Part shown: in pieces, positions 51,083 to 60,624 of the stretch
How the letters are laid out: every line of letters starts with the position of its first letter
Numbering within the stretch: the stretch's first letter is position 1
Source: an uncultured Lachnospiraceae bacterium
Lineage (GTDB): Bacteria; Bacillota; Clostridia; Lachnospirales; Lachnospiraceae
Direction: 5' to 3'
NCBI GenBank assembly: GCA_948470335.1
Contig: CAOKOL010000007.1
Location: forward strand, 1-64,000
DNA length: 64,000 nt
Position numbers and translations under genes: made by a program
Notes under the pieces: model-generated
The model's input: only the letters and a program-made list of their open reading frames with translations
Told to the model about the DNA's origin: nothing
Databases searched by the model: none

Positions 51083-52579
51083 TCAATCCTCAGCCAGCTC
51101 TGCCGTAAACCAGAACTCCACGCCGTCTTCCCTGTTTTCCACGCCGCAGCTTTGCTGATGATTGTCCATAATCGCTTTCACAATCGACAGCCCGATACCA
51201 CTGCCGCCATACTCTCTGGTTCTGGCTCTGTCCACCTTAAAAAATTTGATCCACACCATCTTAAGCGCCTCTGCCGGAATCTGCATGCCGGTATTGAACA
51301 CACTGACCTTCAGACACTCCTCCATCCGTTCCAGAGAAATCTCAATCCGCTTCTCACCCTCCAAATGATGGATGGCATTGCTCAGATAGTTTTTCAGCAC
51401 TTCCTCGATCATAAACTCATCGGCCCGCACATAAACCGTCTCTGCCTCCGGCAGCAGGATCTTTCCCCCTTTCTGCTTCACCAGAATCTCCGACGCATGA
51501 ACCACCCCTTCAATCAGCGACATAATATTGAATGTCTCCATCTCCGTCTGGGTGTCGCCAAATTCCAACTGAGTCAGATTCAGCAGCTTCTGCACCATCT
51601 GGTTCATCTTGCGGGCTTCATCCATAATCACGTCACAGTAATAGTCGCGGCTTTCCTCATCCTCATTGATACAGTCCTTAAGCCCTTCCGCATAGCCCTG
51701 TATAATGGCGATAGGCGTCTTTAATTCATGGGATACGTTCGAGAGAAACTCTTTGCGCATATCGTCGATCTTAATCTTCTCTTCAATATCCTTTTTCAAT
51801 GTCTCATTGGCTTCCTGCAATTCTCCGATGGCTGTCTGAAGCGCATCCGACAGATGGTTCATGCTGTTGCCCAGTATTCCCACCTCATCCTGAGATCCCG
51901 ACTGATACCGCACCTGAAAATTCAGATCCGCCATCTGCTCCGAGATAGCTGACAGCTCCAGAATCGGCCGGGTCATTTTCCGGGTCATATAAAACATCAG
52001 GCCGCCGCTTAACAGAATCGCCGTCAGACCCACCAGCGTATAAAATTTATTGGAAATCGACACGCTCTCCCGAATGCTCTCCACAGGCAGAGACATCAAA
52101 AACAGGCTGCCGTTGTCAAAAAAGCCCCAGCTTTCCATATAGGAAGTGTTGACGGCCTGATCGATGGTCAGCATAATGCTGTAGTTGTCCGACTCAAACT
52201 TTTTCTCCTGAATCCAGGCACCCGCCAGGCTGTTCTTTCCCCCGGTAAAAATATAACGGCGCAGCTTGTTCAGCATCCCCACCACATCCGGAGTGCTGTA
52301 ATAGAGGGTCTCCCACTTTCTGTCGATAATCAGCACGGAAATACTGCTGCTCTCCCTCAGATTCTGGAGCAGTTGTTCCATATTGTCCGCTTCTTCCTCT
52401 TTGCTGGCGCCGGTGAGAAACTGATTCATATCCTCATAGGCGGACATCAGCACCTTCTGTTTATTGGAAAGATAATAATCCTCCAAAAAAAATTCATTGA
52501 TAAACAGACAGGCGGCAATTGTGGCGGCGATAATACCGGTAAAAATCAACGTAAATTTAACGCGAATCGAATGCTTCAT
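51083..52579 (-). CDS. Orphan membrane sensor histidine kinase
   Basis: A 498-residue kinase. TM1 is at about residues 8-28, an extracellular sensor of ~155 residues follows, TM2 lies at about 184-204 and HAMP directly after. HisKA has the phospho-acceptor in FLSNVSHELKTPIAIIQGY. The HATPase has NYLSNAIHH and GGSGIGLSIVKAIMDNH. No response regulator is adjacent; the upstream neighbour is pepF, 13 bases away, so the kinase may be co-transcribed with it. The signal and partner are unknown. Confidence 0.88.
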   Translation of the reverse strand: MKHSIRVKFTLIFTGIIAATIAACLFINEFFLEDYYLSNKQKVLMSAYEDMNQFLTGASKEEEADNMEQLLQNLRESSSISVLIIDRKWETLYYSTPDVVGMLNKLRRYIFTGGKNSLAGAWIQEKKFESDNYSIMLTIDQAVNTSYMESWGFFDNGSLFLMSLPVESIRESVSISNKFYTLVGLTAILLSGGLMFYMTRKMTRPILELSAISEQMADLNFQVRYQSGSQDEVGILGNSMNHLSDALQTAIGELQEANETLKKDIEEKIKIDDMRKEFLSNVSHELKTPIAIIQGYAEGLKDCINEDEESRDYYCDVIMDEARKMNQMVQKLLNLTQLEFGDTQTEMETFNIMSLIEGVVHASEILVKQKGGKILLPEAETVYVRADEFMIEEVLKNYLSNAIHHLEGEKRIEISLERMEECLKVSVFNTGMQIPAEALKMVWIKFFKVDRARTREYGGSGIGLSIVKAIMDNHQQSCGVENREDGVEFWFTAELAED

Positions 52580-52592
52580 AATTTTTCATATG

Positions 52593-54380
52593 CTACAACA
52601 ATTGTTCCAGCTTCTCCAAATACTCCTCGAATACCGTCAGTGCATCCCGCACCGGCTTTGGCCCTGTCATATCCACGCCGCACAGTTTCAGCAGGTCAAT
52701 GCAGTCCATGGAGCTGCCGCCGCTTAAAAACTGTTTATATCTCTCCACAATACCTTCCGCTCCGTTCAGAATCTTCCTGCTGATGGCCGTGGCCGCCGCA
52801 AATCCCGTGGAGTACTGATACACATAAAAGGGAGTGTAAAAATGGGGAATTCTGGCCCATTCCATATCGATCCGATCGTCCAGTTCCATCTCTTTCCCAA
52901 AATAGAGCCCGTTCAGATCATGATAAACGGAACAGAGCCGCTCTGCCGTCAGCGTCTCCCCCGCTTCCGTCAGGCCGTGAGCAATCTTCTCAAATTCGGC
53001 AAACATGGTCTGGCGGAACATGGTTCCCTTAAAGCTGTCCAGATAGTGATTGATAATATAGGCTTTTTCTTTCTGATCCTTCGCATGTTCCAGCATATAA
53101 TGGGTCAGCAGCGCCTCATTGCAGGTGGAGGCCACCTCTGCCACAAAAATATGATATCCGGCATAGCAGCAGGGCTGCGCACGGTCAGAATAATAGGAAT
53201 GGATGGCATGCCCCATCTCGTGAGCCAGCGTAAACACATGATCCAGCGTGCCGTTGTAATTCAGCAGCACATAAGGATGGACGCCGTAAGGACCGCTGCT
53301 GTAAGCGCCGCTGCGCTTTCCCCGGTTTTCGTAGACGTCGATCCACCGATTCTCAAACCCCTGCCGCAAAACGGAGAGATATTCCTCCCCCATAGGCGCC
53401 AGCGCCTGGGCTACGATCTCTTTCGCCTCCTCAAAAGAATACTGCCGGGAAGAAGCTTCGCACAGGGGCACATACACGTCATACATATGGAGCCGCTCCA
53501 CGCCCAAACGCTTTTTCCGGAGCTTTACATACCGGTACATAGCCGGGAGAAAGGCATGGGTGGTATCAATCAGCGTGTCATACACCTGTACGGGAACCGC
53601 GCTGCCGGACAGCGCATAGGCCATAGAGGAGGGATACTTTCGTGCCCGGCTGTAAAATACATGCTGCTTCACATTGGCCGCAAACAGCGCCGCCAGTGTG
53701 TTCTCATAGGCCCGGTAGGCATCATACATATGGTCATAGGCCTGTCTGCGCACATCTCTGTCGCTGTTCTGCATATAGGCAATGTATGTGCCGTGAGTCA
53801 GCGGAAGCTCCTCCCCGTTCCGATCCGTTACCGGAGCGAATTTCAAATCTGCGTTGTTAAACATGCGGAAAGCATTGGACGCACCGTCGGACATCAGTCC
53901 TGCCGCCGCCAGGAGAGCCTCCTCCTGATCTGACAGCGTATGCTCCTTTTCCCGGAACATGACCGTGAACAGCCGCCGGTATTTCTGCAGCGGTCCGTAC
54001 GCTTCTGTCATCCGGTTTACCGTTTCCTCGCCCATATGCGTAATCTCCGCCCGGATAAAAGAGGATGCCTGGGCCGCCTGGATATACAGATCCTCCGCCC
54101 TGCCGGCCAGATCCTGATATTCCGTCACTGTGGTGTCCTGATCTGACTTCTGTCTTGCATAGCAGCCGATCTTCTCCAGAACCTGCCCCACCTCGTCATC
54201 CAGCTCCAGGCAGCGGTACAGCATTTCGGCGGAATCCGACAATTTCCCCTTAAATCTCTCGTATTCCGGCAGCTTTCCGCCAACCCATTCCACGGCTGAC
54301 CGCCATAAATCGTCAGTGGCGAAGATGTCCTCCAGCGCCCATGTATCCTCAATATTCACAGATTCCCGTTGCTTAATCAT
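52593..54380 (-). CDS. pepF: Oligoendopeptidase F
   Basis: A 595-residue M3-family metallopeptidase. The zinc site HEMGHAIHSYYS is at about residue 390, with the third ligand Glu in VAEVASTCNEALL. Length and the C-terminal GGSSMDCIDLLKLCGVDM match PepF. It cleaves short peptides in the cytoplasm. No signal peptide is present. It is followed by an orphan histidine kinase and separated from vanY by a strong terminator. Confidence 0.94.
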   Translation of the reverse strand: MIKQRESVNIEDTWALEDIFATDDLWRSAVEWVGGKLPEYERFKGKLSDSAEMLYRCLELDDEVGQVLEKIGCYARQKSDQDTTVTEYQDLAGRAEDLYIQAAQASSFIRAEITHMGEETVNRMTEAYGPLQKYRRLFTVMFREKEHTLSDQEEALLAAAGLMSDGASNAFRMFNNADLKFAPVTDRNGEELPLTHGTYIAYMQNSDRDVRRQAYDHMYDAYRAYENTLAALFAANVKQHVFYSRARKYPSSMAYALSGSAVPVQVYDTLIDTTHAFLPAMYRYVKLRKKRLGVERLHMYDVYVPLCEASSRQYSFEEAKEIVAQALAPMGEEYLSVLRQGFENRWIDVYENRGKRSGAYSSGPYGVHPYVLLNYNGTLDHVFTLAHEMGHAIHSYYSDRAQPCCYAGYHIFVAEVASTCNEALLTHYMLEHAKDQKEKAYIINHYLDSFKGTMFRQTMFAEFEKIAHGLTEAGETLTAERLCSVYHDLNGLYFGKEMELDDRIDMEWARIPHFYTPFYVYQYSTGFAAATAISRKILNGAEGIVERYKQFLSGGSSMDCIDLLKLCGVDMTGPKPVRDALTVFEEYLEKLEQLL

Positions 54381-54441
54381 TTCTCTTTTCCTTTCTTCCG
54401 GCCTGTCGCCCCGTTATAAAGACACGCGGCATGCATCGCCG

Positions 54442-54479
54442 ATATGAAAAAGGCTGCCTGAAAGCAGCCTTTTTCATAT
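54442..54479. terminator. Strong bidirectional terminator
   Basis: A perfect 16-bp inverted repeat (ATATGAAAAAGGCTGC / GCAGCCTTTTTCATAT) with a 6-base loop and T-runs in both directions. On the minus strand it ends the response regulator-kinase-vanY operon before pepF. Confidence 0.9.
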
Positions 54480-54593
54480 CATTACAGTCCGTTTTTCTAT
54501 ATCTATAGTATGATTCCGGCGGCAAAAGTTATACCCTATTATATATATGCCGGTTTTTTCTGTCAAGCAATCCTGCTCCTCACCGGGAAAGGC

Positions 54594-55409
54594 TTACTGG
54601 GAAAGATACTCCTCCAGGCAGATTTCCCGTTCCATAATTTCCGCCGCCGCTTCCTTTCCCACATAGCGGAAATGCCACGGCTCATAGATAATCCCGGTGA
54701 TCTCCGTCTTATCGCCAGGATAGCGGAGAATAAACCCGTACTCGGCACAGTGGCGCACCAGCCACTGATAACCGGCGGTCTGCTCCTGGCGCTCATCCAG
54801 TGTCGTGTAGCCGGCATCCGCCAGATCCACGGCCAGGCCAAGCTGATGCTCGCTGGTTCCGGGAGGCGCCACGATCTTTCCCGCCTCCTCCACGGCCCTC
54901 TCCTGAGAATAACCCTGGCTTCTCATCTGTTCCACTTTCCGCTCATAAAGCCGGGTCTGTTGTTCCATGGTCCGGAAGGAGGAGACAATCAGGATATCGC
55001 ATCCCGCCCGCTTTCCGTCCTCCAGCATTTTCCGAAGGTCGGAAGCAATGCGTCGATCCACCTGATGCCCCTCGCCCAAAGACGCAAGAGAAGTCGTGAA
55101 ATCTGATGGAAGGGGGTGATCCCGGTTTACCAGAACCAGATTCCAGCCGTTTCCGTTTTCATCAATTTCCCAGATCCGGTTATCTCCGGCCGGATCCATA
55201 TTCCCGCTGTCCGTGCCGGCGGCCGCCCGCACTCCGGCATTTCTTCCCTCATGGTCCATAATTGCAAGCGTCACGGTTTTCCCGGATAAAAATCCAAGCA
55301 TAAAAGCCATCAGACAACAGATTACGGCCAGCCTCCGGCGCTGACGCCGCCTGCCCATTCTGGTATGACCGGTCCTGTTTCTTCTTCCTGACACGCGTTT
55401 CCGATACAT
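54594..55409 (-). CDS. VanY-family D-alanyl-D-alanine carboxypeptidase
   Basis: A 271-residue membrane-anchored M15B peptidase. One N-terminal helix (VICCLMAFMLGFLSG) anchors it outside. Zinc-site motifs are SSFRTMEQQ, GTSEHQLGLAVDLAD (HxxxxxxD) and IIYEPWHFRYVG (the final ExxH). It trims the terminal D-Ala from peptidoglycan precursors. ATG 55409 follows GAGGTGAG; an earlier start is less likely. Last gene of the two-component operon, before a strong terminator. Confidence 0.88.
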   Translation of the reverse strand: MYRKRVSGRRNRTGHTRMGRRRQRRRLAVICCLMAFMLGFLSGKTVTLAIMDHEGRNAGVRAAAGTDSGNMDPAGDNRIWEIDENGNGWNLVLVNRDHPLPSDFTTSLASLGEGHQVDRRIASDLRKMLEDGKRAGCDILIVSSFRTMEQQTRLYERKVEQMRSQGYSQERAVEEAGKIVAPPGTSEHQLGLAVDLADAGYTTLDERQEQTAGYQWLVRHCAEYGFILRYPGDKTEITGIIYEPWHFRYVGKEAAAEIMEREICLEEYLSQ

Positions 55410-55503
55410 TAATCTCACCTCTGCCTCACTGATTATGATTCTGTCCGAATACACTCTCAGCATAAAAAAGGCTTGCATCAAAAATGCGTCATTTACGGGT
55501 CAG

Positions 55504-56457
55504 TTACCATATTATTTCGGTTCCGTCCCCAAACCGCCAGATACAGCGTCCATAAGGCAGAATATTACAAAAACAGACCGCCCTGTTTCCTCCGTCTTCA
55601 AAAGCCACATACCAGAGGGATTCCATAAATTCCCATGAATATCCCATCATTATTCCCGCTTCAAAATAGGCCTCCTCCGCGTTCAGGCCGCTGTCTTCCA
55701 TCAGCGACCGGACAAGGCCGGACCACTCCTGGTCCATAGCCCGATACCCACGGGCATAGCCTGCCTCCCGCACCTCGCACCCAAGATATTCCGCCCATTT
55801 TTCTCCGCATTTTTTTACCTCGTCTTCATTCTCCCACAGCCGTTCGATCTGCCGTTCTCCGCTGTCGGTAACGGCTGTGTTCTGATCGAAATGGCCGTAC
55901 AGTCCGTCCGGAAAGGAATAGGCCCCGATATCTCCCCATTGTTCCGCCTGCGTCATGGACAACTGGATGACGCCGAGCACAGACCCTGTTTCGTCGTCCA
56001 TATACCAGGTCAGCAGATCGTCTCCCGCCGTAAAGGTACCATACCAGACAAGCATGGAACGTCCGCTGTCCCCCCGGTCTATCAGAAACATGGTTTCCGC
56101 CGAATAAAGGCTAATCGGATCCGGCCCGAAATCTGTCAGAACCCCCATCTTTGCCAGCTTCCGCAGCTCCTTCTCCGCCTGGGCGGCCGCCTCCTCATCC
56201 GACGTATATCCTTTTCCGTCGGATACTTTTAATATGGTAGTGGGCCCGTTATGAAACAGGCTCACCTTTTCCAGAATCGTCATGCCTTCCGGCGCCCTGG
56301 CCGTCACAGGCCGGGCCGGCTGTACATAGCTTTTTCCGATCTGCTTCTCATCCTGCCATTCCAGCAGCCTGGAAGGCAGCAGCCGGCACAGCGCCGCCGC
56401 CAGCAAAAGAACAAAAACAGAAAGCATATAACGGACCGGTGATTCCAATTTTTTCAT
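55504..56457 (-). CDS. Hypothetical membrane-anchored protein of the two-component operon
   Basis: A 317-residue protein, family not recognised. A signal anchor at about residues 8-27 (YMLSVFVLLLAAALCRL) exports the rest. The body is acidic with a YMDDETGSVLGVIQLS segment that recalls small beta domains (PepSY/YcdB-like), but this is weak. Its ATG overlaps the kinase stop by four bases (ATGA), and VanY follows, suggesting a cell-wall or signalling accessory role. Confidence 0.7.
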   Translation of the reverse strand: MKKLESPVRYMLSVFVLLLAAALCRLLPSRLLEWQDEKQIGKSYVQPARPVTARAPEGMTILEKVSLFHNGPTTILKVSDGKGYTSDEEAAAQAEKELRKLAKMGVLTDFGPDPISLYSAETMFLIDRGDSGRSMLVWYGTFTAGDDLLTWYMDDETGSVLGVIQLSMTQAEQWGDIGAYSFPDGLYGHFDQNTAVTDSGERQIERLWENEDEVKKCGEKWAEYLGCEVREAGYARGYRAMDQEWSGLVRSLMEDSGLNAEEAYFEAGIMMGYSWEFMESLWYVAFEDGGNRAVCFCNILPYGRCIWRFGDGTEIIW

Positions 56458-57887
56458 TCCAAACCTCCGACGGCCCTTTCATCGTTTACGGGAATAAACA
56501 CCCGCACAACCGTCCCCTTTCCCACCGTACTCTTAAGAGTCATCAGGCCTCCGTGGCGGGACACGATCTCGGCGCAGATGGACAGTCCAAGCCCCGCTCC
56601 GCCCTGCTGTCTGGACCGGGATTTATCCACCATATAAAAAGCGTCGGTGATGTGTTTTAACTCCGGTTCGGGAATCCCTTTTCCCATATCCCTGACATAA
56701 TAGGAAAACCCTTTCTCCTCCCGGCGGCCCAGCAGATATAAAACGCCGGGACTGCCGTCCATGGCTTTGCGTCCGTTGTCAATCAGGTTCATCAGAACGG
56801 TTTTCATCAAATCCGGCTCCAGGGACAGCATTACCTCCTCCACATTCACTTTCAGAAGAAGCCCCTGCCCTTTTAAAGCCGGCTGCAATGTGCCCTGAAC
56901 TTCCTTCGCCAGCCAGCAGGCATCCACGGGATGCCGTTTCAGCTCCTGCTGCCTGACCACCAGAAGATCCAGCAGCTTAAAAGACAGCGCTTCCAGCCGC
57001 TTCCCTTCCTTAAAAATATAATTGGCGGCCTGAAACCGTTCCTCCTGGCTCATCTCCTGGGCCCGCAGCATATCCGCATAGCCGATCATGGCAGTCAGCG
57101 GCGTTTTCAGTTCATGGGCAAAGCTGCCGATAAATTCTTCCTGCCGCGCGGTCATATCGTTCAGCTCCTGAAACTGCTGCTCCAGATGGTCCGCCATATC
57201 GTTAAAATCCGCAGCCAGAGCCCCCAGCTCGTCCCGGCTGCTCACTTTCACCCGCACCGCCAGATTTCCCTGGGCGATTCGTCTTGTGGTCCGGGAAAGC
57301 CGGCGCAGCGGCCCCATCAGCCATATGGCCAGCACATAACAGCAAATACTCTGGGCCAGCAAAACCCAGAACAGCCACCGCATATAAATATGATACTGGG
57401 CATCCCGCTCAGAAAACAGCCCGGAAATATCACGGATGCTTTCCAGATACAAAAATCCCTCGTCCAGCTCGATTACGCTGGCAGTCTGCAGCTCGTAGCC
57501 TTCCCCGTTCCGGCGCAGCATATGCCCCTGTTTCCCCGGCTCCACCTGGCTGAGAAGACCGGTGTCCGGCCCCGCCTGGGTACTGTCATAAAGCACCCGT
57601 TTTTCGCTGTCGGACAGCCGTATGCGCACCCGGTTCCCGGACATCTGCTCTGACATGGCCCTGGCCGCCTGTTCCGCCTGTACTTCCAGCGAATCCGCGC
57701 TCTGCACCGTGGTATTCCAGGCGGCGGCAAAGGAATATTGCAGCATCTGGTTTTCTTCCCCGGCATTGATGACTTCCCGGCCATAGGAGAACTGAAAAAA
57801 AGCCCGGATCAACAGGTAGCCGCCCACGCTGAATAAACCCAGCGTAATCAAAACAGTGGAAAAAAAGATTTTCCAGGAAAATTTCAT
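56454..57887 (-). CDS. Membrane sensor histidine kinase
   Basis: A 477-residue HAMP kinase: TM1 at about residues 7-30, extracellular domain, TM2 at about 168-190 (LFWVLLAQSICCYVLAIWL), HAMP, HisKA with FIGSFAHELKTPLTAMIGY, HATPase with LIDNGRKAM, DMGKGIPE and GGAGLGLSICAEI. The partner is the OmpR-type regulator immediately upstream, with overlapping stop/start. Operon content (VanY) points to cell-envelope stress or antibiotic sensing (inference). Confidence 0.92.
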   Translation of the reverse strand: MKFSWKIFFSTVLITLGLFSVGGYLLIRAFFQFSYGREVINAGEENQMLQYSFAAAWNTTVQSADSLEVQAEQAARAMSEQMSGNRVRIRLSDSEKRVLYDSTQAGPDTGLLSQVEPGKQGHMLRRNGEGYELQTASVIELDEGFLYLESIRDISGLFSERDAQYHIYMRWLFWVLLAQSICCYVLAIWLMGPLRRLSRTTRRIAQGNLAVRVKVSSRDELGALAADFNDMADHLEQQFQELNDMTARQEEFIGSFAHELKTPLTAMIGYADMLRAQEMSQEERFQAANYIFKEGKRLEALSFKLLDLLVVRQQELKRHPVDACWLAKEVQGTLQPALKGQGLLLKVNVEEVMLSLEPDLMKTVLMNLIDNGRKAMDGSPGVLYLLGRREEKGFSYYVRDMGKGIPEPELKHITDAFYMVDKSRSRQQGGAGLGLSICAEIVSRHGGLMTLKSTVGKGTVVRVFIPVNDERAVGGLE

Positions 57888-58546
57888 GGCTGCCTGTCCT
57901 CCAGACGATATCCAACTTTATAAATTGTCACAATATTCTGCTCCAGCCCCACTTTCTTCCGCATCCGCTGTACGTGCAGATCCACGGTCCGGCTGTCGCC
58001 CATATAGTCGCCGCCCCATACCCGTTCGTAGATTGTTTCCCTGTACAGGGCGATATTTTTATTGCGCACAAACAGCAGCAGCAGATCGTACTCTTTCTTC
58101 GTCAGACTGATCTGGCACCCGCTCCGCTTTACCGTGCGGGAGACCGTGTCGATCACCAGATCGCCCATGGTCAGCACCGTCTCCGTCTTATGATAACGGC
58201 GCAGCACCGTCTCCACCCGTGCCAGCAGCTCGATCACCTCGAAAGGTTTTGTCAGATAATCGTCGGCTCCCAGCCTCAGTCCTCTGACCCGGTCCGCAAC
58301 AGAAGATCTGGCCGTCAGAAAAATCACCGGAATTCCCAGCGGCGCAATATATTCCATCAGCTCAAAGCCGTCCACTTTCGGCAGCATCACATCCAGAAGA
58401 ATCAGGTCATAAACGGCCCTGTCAAGGGCCTCCGCCGCCGCCGCGCCGTCATAAACACAGTCGGTCTGATACCCCGCTTTTTTCAGATTCATCTCAATCA
58501 GCCCTGAGATGGCTTTTTCATCCTCCACAACCAAAATCCTGACCAT
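57884..58546 (-). CDS. OmpR/PhoB-family response regulator
   Basis: A 220-residue regulator: receiver domain with acidic pocket VVEDEKAI, phospho-acceptor Asp in LILLDVMLPKVDG, and Lys in YLTKPFEV. The C-terminal winged helix has SLTKKEYDLLLLFVRN and SRTVDLHVQRMRKKVG. First gene of a four-gene operon with its kinase, a membrane protein and VanY; the kinase start overlaps its stop. Confidence 0.94.
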   Translation of the reverse strand: MVRILVVEDEKAISGLIEMNLKKAGYQTDCVYDGAAAAEALDRAVYDLILLDVMLPKVDGFELMEYIAPLGIPVIFLTARSSVADRVRGLRLGADDYLTKPFEVIELLARVETVLRRYHKTETVLTMGDLVIDTVSRTVKRSGCQISLTKKEYDLLLLFVRNKNIALYRETIYERVWGGDYMGDSRTVDLHVQRMRKKVGLEQNIVTIYKVGYRLEDRQP

Positions 58547-58632
58547 CGTCTTCCTTACCTGCCTTTTTCCTTCAGTTTACGGCGCAGATGCATCAAAATT
58601 GTATCAGACCGGTTACGATCCTGTGTTTTATG

Positions 58633-59532
58633 CTACTTCTTAACGTAATAATTCAGCAGATAATCCCTGAACTCTTTTGCATACTCCTTTAACAGCCGTC
58701 CTTTCTGGTGAATCACATAAAACTGCCGGTCAGCCGGCTCTCCGGGCAGATCAAATTTCAGCAGCCGGTTGGCGTTCAGACTGTCCTCCACCGCCTTTTC
58801 CGAAATAATTGAAAGGCCAAGTCCCCCTGCCACCAGATTTTTAATGGATTCCTGGTCGTTCATCCTTGCGGTAACGGAAAGCTGCTCCTCGGAAATTCCC
58901 ATCTCCTGCATAAACCGTTCCGCGCTTCTTCTGCTGCCGCTGCCCCGCTCCCGAAGAATCATCGGCTCCGCAAACAATTCTTTTAACGGAACCTCTTCCT
59001 GCTTCTGCATGGCGAGATAGCGCTCCGTAACCGGCGTAATCAACACCATACGATCATGGTAAAAAGGCTGAAACTCCAGCGTGTCATCCTCTGTCTTCAT
59101 TCCCACCAGTCCGATATCATAGCTGCCGCTGTGAACCGCGTCAATAATTGCCCGGCTGTCCTCCTGACTGATCTCAAAACAAACCGTTTCGTACCGCTTC
59201 TTAAAGTCCGGCAGTACCTCCGGCAGAATATAGGAAGAAGGAATCGTGGAGACGCCCAGCCGGATCACTCTTGACTCCTCATCGCCCCAGCGGTTTAACA
59301 TATCCTCCCAGACCCGCAGGATATCCTGGGCGGATTCGTAAACCTCCCAGCCCTTCTGGGTAACCTCAAAACTTTTGGCATTCCGGCTGAGCAGCCTGGC
59401 ATCCAGCTCTGCCTCCAGAATCCGGATATGCGTGCTGATCGTAGGCTGAGAAATCCCCAGCTTTTCCGCCGCTGTGGTAAAACTTTTATATTTTACCGCC
59501 GTAATATATGACTGCAATTGTTTAAAATCCAT
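58633..59532 (-). CDS. LysR-family transcriptional regulator
   Basis: A 299-residue LTTR. The DNA-binding domain shows MDFKQLQSYITAVKYKSF, AAEKLGISQPTISTHIRILE and LLSRNAKSFEVTQKG. The effector domain spans residues ~90-295. It resembles the LysR group often found near selenium genes in clostridia, so a link to selenium or fdh control is possible but unproven. ATG 59532 is chosen for GGAGG 6 bases upstream. It is divergent from the VanW gene with its own strong promoter (59617-59645). Confidence 0.88.
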   Translation of the reverse strand: MDFKQLQSYITAVKYKSFTTAAEKLGISQPTISTHIRILEAELDARLLSRNAKSFEVTQKGWEVYESAQDILRVWEDMLNRWGDEESRVIRLGVSTIPSSYILPEVLPDFKKRYETVCFEISQEDSRAIIDAVHSGSYDIGLVGMKTEDDTLEFQPFYHDRMVLITPVTERYLAMQKQEEVPLKELFAEPMILRERGSGSRRSAERFMQEMGISEEQLSVTARMNDQESIKNLVAGGLGLSIISEKAVEDSLNANRLLKFDLPGEPADRQFYVIHQKGRLLKEYAKEFRDYLLNYYVKK

Positions 59533-59616
59533 CCCTTGCCTCCTTCTCTTTCCATCTGCCATTCTCTGCCGGTCCGGATATCCATCTGTCCCGTATCAAA
59601 TGTTATTGTTTTCTCA

Positions 59617-59645
59617 ATTATACTTTTATTCATTAATAAAGTCAA
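59617..59645 (-). promoter_or_regulatory. Promoter of the LysR gene
   Basis: On the minus strand TTGACT and TATAAT are separated by 17 bases, in an AT-rich divergent region suited to LysR autoregulation. Confidence 0.75.
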
Positions 59646-59694
59646 TGATATTATTAAAAATATTAATTTATGAAACTGCTTCCATTATCCTCCA

Positions 59695-59707
59695 TTGTAT
59701 GATACAA
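59695..59707. promoter_or_regulatory. Palindrome upstream of the VanW gene
   Basis: TTGTAT-G-ATACAA is a perfect 13-base palindrome, 45 bases before the VanW start. It resembles a regulator operator; which protein binds is unknown. Confidence 0.4.
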
Positions 59708-59751
59708 TTTTTTATATGTCTTAATTTTATCAATCACCCGGAGGAAACTTT

Positions 59752-60615
59752 ATGAAACAGAAAATAAGCCTTTTTATTTCCATATTCTTATGCTTCTGCA
59801 TCCTGTGCGGGAGCGGAATCTCTGCTGCGGCAGCGCCGGCACAGCTTACGAATCTGACTTTTGACGCCGATTATTATTACTATAACAACCCGGATCTCCA
59901 GTCCGCTTTGGGGTATGATTACAATCATTTATACCGCCATTATATAACGTTCGGGCTGGCGGAAGGCCGGTCTGGCAGCGCCGAATTTAACTGTCAGATC
60001 TACCGGAATAATTATCCTGACTTACAGGCTGTCTTTGGAAATGATTATTATACTTACTGCGTTCATTACGAACAATACGGAAAGGCCGAGGGCCGCAATG
60101 CCATAGCCTACAACGCTGCGCCTGTCGCTCCTGCTGCTGCGGAGCCCTCCGTTCCCGCGGCGGCGCCTGCCGGTACGCTGATCGGCGGCTACGCCACGGC
60201 CTACGATCCGAATGCGTCGCGGGCGGTCAATGTGTATGTGGCCGCATCCAGAATCAACGGCGTTGTGATCCGGCCCGGAGAAAGCTTTTCCTTCAACCAG
60301 ACGATTCTGCCGAGGACTGCCGCCAACGGCTATGTAGACGGCTACATCATTCTGAATAACCAGTTTGTTCCCGGAATGGGCGGAGGAATCTGCCAGGTTT
60401 CCTCTACTCTGTACGCAGCCATGTTAAGCGCCGGCCTTCCCGCCACCGAGCGGCATCCCCATTCCCTGCAGGTCGACTATATTCCGGCAGGATTTGACGC
60501 TACGATTGCCGGCAATGCCCTGGATCTGAAATTTACCAATATCTTTCCCGAACCCATCCAGATTCAGGCATTTGCAGATCAGGGCATCCTGACCATACTG
60601 ATTTATAAATTGTAA
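59752..60615 (+). CDS. Secreted VanW-domain protein with two N-terminal repeats
   Basis: A 287-residue exported protein (signal peptide to about residue 27, ending ISAAAA). Two repeats of about 37 residues follow: FDADYYYYNNPDLQSALGYD and FNCQIYRNNYPDLQAVFGND, each ending in HY..(F/Y)G.AEGR, a surface-repeat pattern of clostridia. After an Ala/Pro linker comes the VanW domain (GESFSFNQTILPRT, GGGICQVSSTLYAAML, ERHPHS). VanW domains occur in cell-wall-associated proteins; the activity is not established. ATG 59752 has GGAGG upstream. It is divergent from the LysR gene. Confidence 0.87.
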   Translation: MKQKISLFISIFLCFCILCGSGISAAAAPAQLTNLTFDADYYYYNNPDLQSALGYDYNHLYRHYITFGLAEGRSGSAEFNCQIYRNNYPDLQAVFGNDYYTYCVHYEQYGKAEGRNAIAYNAAPVAPAAAEPSVPAAAPAGTLIGGYATAYDPNASRAVNVYVAASRINGVVIRPGESFSFNQTILPRTAANGYVDGYIILNNQFVPGMGGGICQVSSTLYAAMLSAGLPATERHPHSLQVDYIPAGFDATIAGNALDLKFTNIFPEPIQIQAFADQGILTILIYKL

Positions 60616-60624
60616 AGAACGGAA

